The notes under the pieces were generated by a model. The model had not been told where the DNA came from. It saw only the letters and a program-made list of their open reading frames with translations, and did no database searches. From positions 1 through 55,557 of the forward strand of contig JAHDKR010000054.1 in the NCBI GenBank assembly GCA_018436785.1: a stretch of DNA of 55,557 nt, in the 5' to 3' direction. The translations under genes and the position numbers were made by a program. This document shows, one piece after another, positions 51,107 through 55,557 of this stretch. The first letter of the stretch is position 1. Every line of letters begins with the position of its first letter. The DNA comes from Synergistaceae bacterium (GTDB lineage Bacteria > Synergistota > Synergistia > Synergistales > Aminobacteriaceae).

Positions 51107-53575
51107 CTACTCTGCGCCGATGATATCCGGCCGCTCTTCAAGAAGACCAAGACACGCGTCGACAACTTCGGGGTCGTAGAACTCCCCCTTTCGCGCCTTG
51201 AGTTCCTCCCGCGCCGCATCCATCCCCAGCGCGGGACGGTAGGGGCGGTGCGAAATCATCGACTCCACGACATCCGCGACCGCGATAATACGGGCTTCCA
51301 GAAGGATCTCGTTCCCCTTGAGCCCCCGGGGGTAGCCCGAGCCGTTCAGCCGTTCATGATGTTGCAGCGCGATCTCGGCTACAGGCCAGGGGAAGTCGAT
51401 TCCGCTCAGGATTTCATATCCCGATTGGGAATGCGTCTTCACAAGCTCGAACTCTATAGGCGAAAGACGCCCGGGCTTGTTCAATATCTCACCGGCTATC
51501 TCAATCTTGCCGACGTCGTGCACGAGACCTGCAATACGAAGACCCTCGCAGCGCTCCGCATCGAGGTTCATCCTGGCGCCGATCGCCGAAGCCAGCGTCC
51601 CGACGCGCTCCTGGTGCTCTATTGTGTACGGGTCTTTTTTTCCAACAATCTGTCCCATCGTCCTGATGACATCCGAAAACGTCTTCTGCAGGTTCTCGTA
51701 CCCGGCGCTCACCTCCAATTCGGACTCCCAGCGGCTCACCGAGGCGGCCAAGGTGCACGCAAAACTCCGCAGCACACCGAGTTCGTCACCTTCGAAAGCG
51801 GAACGCCGTTCCCGGAAGCACAGCGCGAGGAACCCCCAGAACTGACCGCGCAGGTGCACAGGGATCACCACGCTGTCGAGCGAGGAACGCGAGCAGGCGG
51901 AAGCGCCGCACATCGAAGAAAAAAGTTCTTCGGCGCCTTCAAGAGTCCCATGGAACGGAATGCCTTTTTCCAGAGCAGAGAGAAGTACGGGCGACATGTC
52001 CTTTAAAACGAGGGATGAAGGCGGTCTTCGCGAGTCTTCTTCGGCCTCTTCAGGAGTAGAACGGCCAACAACATTCGCGAGTATCGTCCCGTCAGGACCC
52101 TCACTGTTGCGGAACAGCGCGGCTTCACAGGCATTTGCAGCCGCGGCGAGCAGATAGAGCGCGCAGAAGAGCGCGTCTTCTCTTTTTTCCTCGGAGAGCA
52201 GCACGCCGGAGGCCCGGGCTGCGGCATCTACGAGACGAGCATGAAAGCGAAGCCGTTCTCCAGCGAACACCCGCTCCTTCAGCTCCCGCCGGGCGCTCTC
52301 ATAGAGGCGGGCATTCTCCAGTGCGATCGAGACGGCCCCGGCAAACTGATCGAGGTCCTCAAGGATCTCCTCGTCTACCTCGGGAAACACATCCCAATAG
52401 GCGACCGAGAGCACGCCGAAAAAAACATCCCCCTGGAAGAGAGGCATTCCTATCACTGTGGTGAGCCTCGCAAGGCGAGGATCGTCTATCTTGCCGTAAA
52501 AGGATGGATACTCTTTGATAACCACACATTTTTTCTGCCGCAGCACCTCTCCTGCAAGTCCGGCATCGCTCGGCCGGGTCTCCCCCTCCATGGCCTTCAG
52601 AAATCCTCGCCCCAGAACAAGCCGGAATTCATTTTTTTCACTATCCAGGAGAGAGATCCTTCCATGTTCCGTACGCGCGAGCTCCGTGGCCTTCTCCAGA
52701 ATACGTCCGAGCAGTTTTTCCGTATCCGTCTCTTCCATGAGCACAAGGAACGTGGCGTGAAACAGCTCAAGACGTTTGTTCTGACGAGCGATCCTCCGTT
52801 CGGTCTCCTTCAATTTGGTCACGTCGATATTCAAACCGGCAATACGAACAACGTTTCCTTGCGCGTCCCGAACCGGAAACGCCTTCGAAACTGCGCGGCG
52901 CTTCGTATCGCCGGGACCCGGGATATCAATCTCTTGCTCGGCGGAATCTACTGTTCCTGAGAGCAACTGGCGCAGTTTTTCCTCGAGCAGGGGGCGAAGT
53001 TGCGGAGGAACGAGCTTGTCCCAAAGCGCCTTTCTGGGAACCAGAAGCGCCTCGTTTTCTGCGTCCCCGTAGAGAATAGCCCGTCCGGTTGCGAACGTCG
53101 CGTCCTTGTCGGGGAAGTAGTCCCACACGCTGATTTTCGAGGCCTCCAGGACGCGGGCCAAACGGACCTCGGCCTCCCTGAGGCGCATCTCCGACAGTTT
53201 TCTCCCTGTGATGTCCAGAAGGCTCGACTGATACGCAACAGCCTCTCCCGCCGGCTCACGGTGAAAAACAGTCCGGTCCTCTACCCAGCGCACATCTCCG
53301 TTCGGCGCAACGATACGGTATTCCATCCGGATCTCGTCTTCCCGCCCGAAAAGAGCGTCGGAAAACAGCGTGAAGCAACGTTCCCGGTCCTCCTCGTGAA
53401 GAATGGCGCCGAACGTCACGCTCCCGGTCATCAAATCCCCGGCCGCATACCCGAACTGGGAGACATTCTTCGTCACGAATTCTACGGGACGCCCTTCCAG
53501 CGGAGCGCCCCACAGAACAACAACCGGGCTGGAGATGAAGACTTGATCGAGACTGACGGTATCCTTCGGCATCAT
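51107..53575 (-). CDS. PAS-GAF-HD-GYP signalling protein (predicted cyclic-di-GMP phosphodiesterase)
   Basis: About 822 residues. Two PAS domains (about 5-125 and 130-255; FVTKNVSQFGYAAGDLM, WVEDRTVFHREPAGEA), a GAF domain (about 270-425), a second diverged GAF (about 440-600) and an HD-GYP domain (about 620-815) with VHDVGKIEI and HHERLNGSGYPRGLKG. The HD and GYP residues are intact, so hydrolysis of cyclic di-GMP to GMP is expected. No transmembrane segment was found: cytoplasmic. The start is uncertain (ATG 53575 or 53572; no strong ribosome site). It lies 23 bases after its paralogue. Confidence 0.9.
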   Translation of the reverse strand: MMPKDTVSLDQVFISSPVVVLWGAPLEGRPVEFVTKNVSQFGYAAGDLMTGSVTFGAILHEEDRERCFTLFSDALFGREDEIRMEYRIVAPNGDVRWVEDRTVFHREPAGEAVAYQSSLLDITGRKLSEMRLREAEVRLARVLEASKISVWDYFPDKDATFATGRAILYGDAENEALLVPRKALWDKLVPPQLRPLLEEKLRQLLSGTVDSAEQEIDIPGPGDTKRRAVSKAFPVRDAQGNVVRIAGLNIDVTKLKETERRIARQNKRLELFHATFLVLMEETDTEKLLGRILEKATELARTEHGRISLLDSEKNEFRLVLGRGFLKAMEGETRPSDAGLAGEVLRQKKCVVIKEYPSFYGKIDDPRLARLTTVIGMPLFQGDVFFGVLSVAYWDVFPEVDEEILEDLDQFAGAVSIALENARLYESARRELKERVFAGERLRFHARLVDAAARASGVLLSEEKREDALFCALYLLAAAANACEAALFRNSEGPDGTILANVVGRSTPEEAEEDSRRPPSSLVLKDMSPVLLSALEKGIPFHGTLEGAEELFSSMCGASACSRSSLDSVVIPVHLRGQFWGFLALCFRERRSAFEGDELGVLRSFACTLAASVSRWESELEVSAGYENLQKTFSDVIRTMGQIVGKKDPYTIEHQERVGTLASAIGARMNLDAERCEGLRIAGLVHDVGKIEIAGEILNKPGRLSPIEFELVKTHSQSGYEILSGIDFPWPVAEIALQHHERLNGSGYPRGLKGNEILLEARIIAVADVVESMISHRPYRPALGMDAAREELKARKGEFYDPEVVDACLGLLEERPDIIGAE

Positions 53576-53598
53576 GGCAGTTCGTCCGCTTCTGGCAG

Positions 53599-55557
53599 CT
53601 ACAGTTCGGCGATGAGATCCGGGCGTTCGTCGAGAAGCGACAGACATGCGTCGACAACGGCGGAATCGTACAGGACGCCGCTTTTTTCCGCTATTTCTTC
53701 CCGGGCGGCGTTGATTCCAAGAGAGGGGCGGTACGGACGATGCGACACCATGGACTCCACAACATCGGCGACGGTGATGATACGAGCCTCCAGAAGAATC
53801 TCCTCGCCTTTCAGCCCTCTCGGGTACCCCGATCCGTTCATCCTCTCGTGATGCTGATGCGCGATCTCGGCTACAGGCCAGGGGAAGTCCACCTCCCGCA
53901 GAATGTCGTACCCGGAACGCGCGTGCGTCTTGATCAGTTCAAACTCTATAGGGGAGAGTCTTCCGGGCTTGCTTAAAATCTCCCCCGGTATTTCGATCTT
54001 GCCGATATCGTGCACCAATCCGGCGATGCGCAATCCTTCGCAGCGCTCCTTTCCCAGTCCCAATCTGTTCCCGATCTCCAGGGCGAGCGCGGCGACGCGC
54101 TCCTGATGCTCGATAGTATAGGGGTCCTTCTTCCCGACAATCTGTCCCATCGTCCGGATGACGTCCGTAAACGTCCGCCGGAGTTTTTCATACCCCTTCT
54201 TCACCTCTCGTTCGGACTCCCAGCGAATCACAGACGCAGCCATGTTATACGCGGCCGCGCGAAGCACGTCGATCTCGTCCGTCTCGAAAGGCGGCCGCTC
54301 CCGCTGAAAACAGAACGCAAGCACTCCCCAGAAATACGAGCGGATGAACACTGGAATCATTGTGATCGTAGCGAAAGAAGCGTCATGCCGCTCGGAAGCA
54401 ATGGAAGCGATCGTTCCGTGAAAAGGCATTCCATCCGAAAGAGATTCATAAATGGAAGAATATTCATCCCCCCAGGGAAGATGATCCGGTAAAATGAAGA
54501 ACTCTTCGTTCCCTGAAATCAGCGCTTTGGCTAAAATTTTCGCCACAGCGCCCTCCTGACCTTCGCTATTGCGGAAAAGTGCGATACTGTCGGCAGCCGC
54601 AGCCTGGCCGAGAGCGCGCAGGGCGAAGAACATGGCCTGTTCCTCGGATTCGATGGACAGAAGAAAGCTTGCACCCTCCGCTGCCGCTTCCACAAGCGCC
54701 TGGTGAAAACGCAGCCGTTGCTCGGTTCGCTCCCGCTCCTCCACTTCCTTTCGGGCATCCTCATAGAATCTGGCATTCTCCAGCGCTATGGAGGCTGCGG
54801 CCGCAAACTGGTCCAGGAGATTCAGCAGGGGTTCCTCCAGAAATCGAACCGTATCGGTAAAAGCTATTGCAACAGCTCCCATCAATCGCTCTCCCCGATA
54901 CAGGGGGAGACCAAGCACCGTCGTTACATTCGTGTACGCATCCAGTTCCATTCGTTCCGGATACGTCCGGTAATCTTCTACAATCACCCTGCTCTTTTTT
55001 TTCAGGACTTCGCCGATCAGGCCGACTGAAACCGGAACCAGATTTCCTACTAACTTCTCGTAAAGACCGACGCCCCAGGTATTTCGTATATTTTCCCCGT
55101 CTTCTTCTATAACGCCGATAAGACCGTTCGCCGAACCTGCGAGTTCCACAGCCTTTTCGAGAATTCTCCGGATAAGCGCCTCCGAGTCCAGTTCCTCCAT
55201 GAATGCCAGCGAAATTTCGTGCAGAAGAGCAAGCCGTTCGTTTTGCTGAACGACCTTCTCCTCCGCCTGTTTGAGAGGGGAGATGTCAACGGTAACCCCC
55301 TGCATGCGAAGCAGTCCCCCGTCTTCACCCCTGACAGGAAACCCCTTCGTCAGAACCCACACTGCCGAGCCGTCGGCCTTGATAAGCTTGTGCTCCAGGT
55401 CAAGATGATCCGTTGTCCCCAAATCCGCAGGTTCGTTTTTCCAAGGCAAATTTGTGACATCGCGGAGGGAGGGAGGAGAGAAGTTGTTTCCCTCCGCGAC
55501 CTTTTTCAGATATTTCACTCCGCGACTCGGTATCTTTTCGAATTGTGGATACGGAAA
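53599..55557 (-). CDS. PAS-GAF-HD-GYP signalling protein, partial at the window edge
   Basis: At least 652 codons; the frame is open through the last base of the window, so the N-terminus is missing. Visible: end of a PAS domain with PAC motif (WVLTKGFPVRGEDGGLL, GVTVDISPLKQAEE), GAF (about 90-250 from the edge), a second GAF-like domain, and HD-GYP with VHDIGKIEI and HHERMNGSGYPRGLKG. It closely matches the downstream gene over its whole length, indicating tandem duplication. HD-GYP residues intact. Confidence 0.9.
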   Translation of the reverse strand, partial: FPYPQFEKIPSRGVKYLKKVAEGNNFSPPSLRDVTNLPWKNEPADLGTTDHLDLEHKLIKADGSAVWVLTKGFPVRGEDGGLLRMQGVTVDISPLKQAEEKVVQQNERLALLHEISLAFMEELDSEALIRRILEKAVELAGSANGLIGVIEEDGENIRNTWGVGLYEKLVGNLVPVSVGLIGEVLKKKSRVIVEDYRTYPERMELDAYTNVTTVLGLPLYRGERLMGAVAIAFTDTVRFLEEPLLNLLDQFAAAASIALENARFYEDARKEVEERERTEQRLRFHQALVEAAAEGASFLLSIESEEQAMFFALRALGQAAAADSIALFRNSEGQEGAVAKILAKALISGNEEFFILPDHLPWGDEYSSIYESLSDGMPFHGTIASIASERHDASFATITMIPVFIRSYFWGVLAFCFQRERPPFETDEIDVLRAAAYNMAASVIRWESEREVKKGYEKLRRTFTDVIRTMGQIVGKKDPYTIEHQERVAALALEIGNRLGLGKERCEGLRIAGLVHDIGKIEIPGEILSKPGRLSPIEFELIKTHARSGYDILREVDFPWPVAEIAHQHHERMNGSGYPRGLKGEEILLEARIITVADVVESMVSHRPYRPSLGINAAREEIAEKSGVLYDSAVVDACLSLLDERPDLIAEL

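Noticed and set aside
1..55557. CRISPR array, tRNA or rRNA genes, insertion sequences, prophage
   Set aside because: No regularly spaced short direct repeats, cloverleaf sequences, transposase motifs or phage genes were seen on either strand.

Overview
The window reads as a chromosomal segment of an anaerobic, amino-acid-fermenting, diderm bacterium. The best fit is a member of the Synergistota. Pointers to that are an iron-sulfur L-serine dehydratase, a tungsten-type aldehyde ferredoxin oxidoreductase, a multisubunit [NiFe] hydrogenase organised like the electron-bifurcating HydABCSL enzyme of Acetomicrobium, a rubrerythrin, and outer-membrane machinery (type II secretion secretin, RND efflux, MliC). 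No rRNA, tRNA, CRISPR array, insertion sequence or phage gene was seen.

Layout. 1-2270 (+): rubrerythrin, then sdaAB-sdaAA, closed by a terminator shared with the facing operon. 2283-8387 (-): aldehyde ferredoxin oxidoreductase, FIST-domain protein, MoaD-like carrier and DUF3870 protein, a terminator, then a DUF819 membrane protein and a dipeptide epimerase. 8597-14440 (-): a giant subtilisin-like protease with 14 tandem ~72-residue repeats and a Glu/Pro/Val-rich repetitive tail. 15015-15990 (+): two overlapping unknown membrane proteins. 16009-21534 (-): RND adaptor, RND pump (with an unusual Asn-Asn in TM4), radical SAM/SPASM protein. 21678-22693 (-): split permease pair. 23015-23131 (+): a candidate 38-residue selenoprotein. 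23198-30387 (-): [NiFe] hydrogenase operon behind a promoter with a Rex-type operator. 30579-32029 (+): molybdopterin-binding protein and Fur-family regulator. 32040-32744 (-): MsrA with selenocysteine in the active site. 32890-34005 (+): EFR1 flavodoxin/ferredoxin protein and a second thiol-redox selenoprotein candidate. 34169-34540 (-): MliC. 34796-45983 (-): twelve-gene type II secretion operon. 46151-49493 (-): Feo iron uptake operon led by a DtxR-family regulator. 49804-51099 (+): MFS transporter. 51107-window end (-): two paralogous PAS/GAF/HD-GYP proteins, the second running off the edge.

The most important result concerns in-frame UGA codons. Three genes make sense only if a UGA is read as selenocysteine: MsrA (GUFWG active site, UGA at 32613-32615), a thioredoxin-fold protein (Cys-Sec pair, UGA at 33733-33735), and a very small membrane protein (CPPU followed by one transmembrane helix, UGA at 23060-23062). 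In each, a hairpin starts within the distance downstream of UGA that bacterial SECIS elements use. Conventional gene calling would truncate the first two and miss the third. MsrA is a known selenoprotein family; the 38-residue protein is the best candidate here for something undescribed.

How the parts fit: amino-acid fermentation (serine dehydratase, ferredoxin-linked aldehyde oxidation) yields pyruvate, reduced ferredoxin and NADH, and the hydrogenase could dispose of both electron carriers as H2. The Rex operator would tie its expression to the NADH/NAD+ ratio. Rubrerythrin, MsrA, the thioredoxin-like selenoprotein and EFR1 suggest defence against oxidative damage in an anaerobe. Assignments come from reading motifs, not from database searches.
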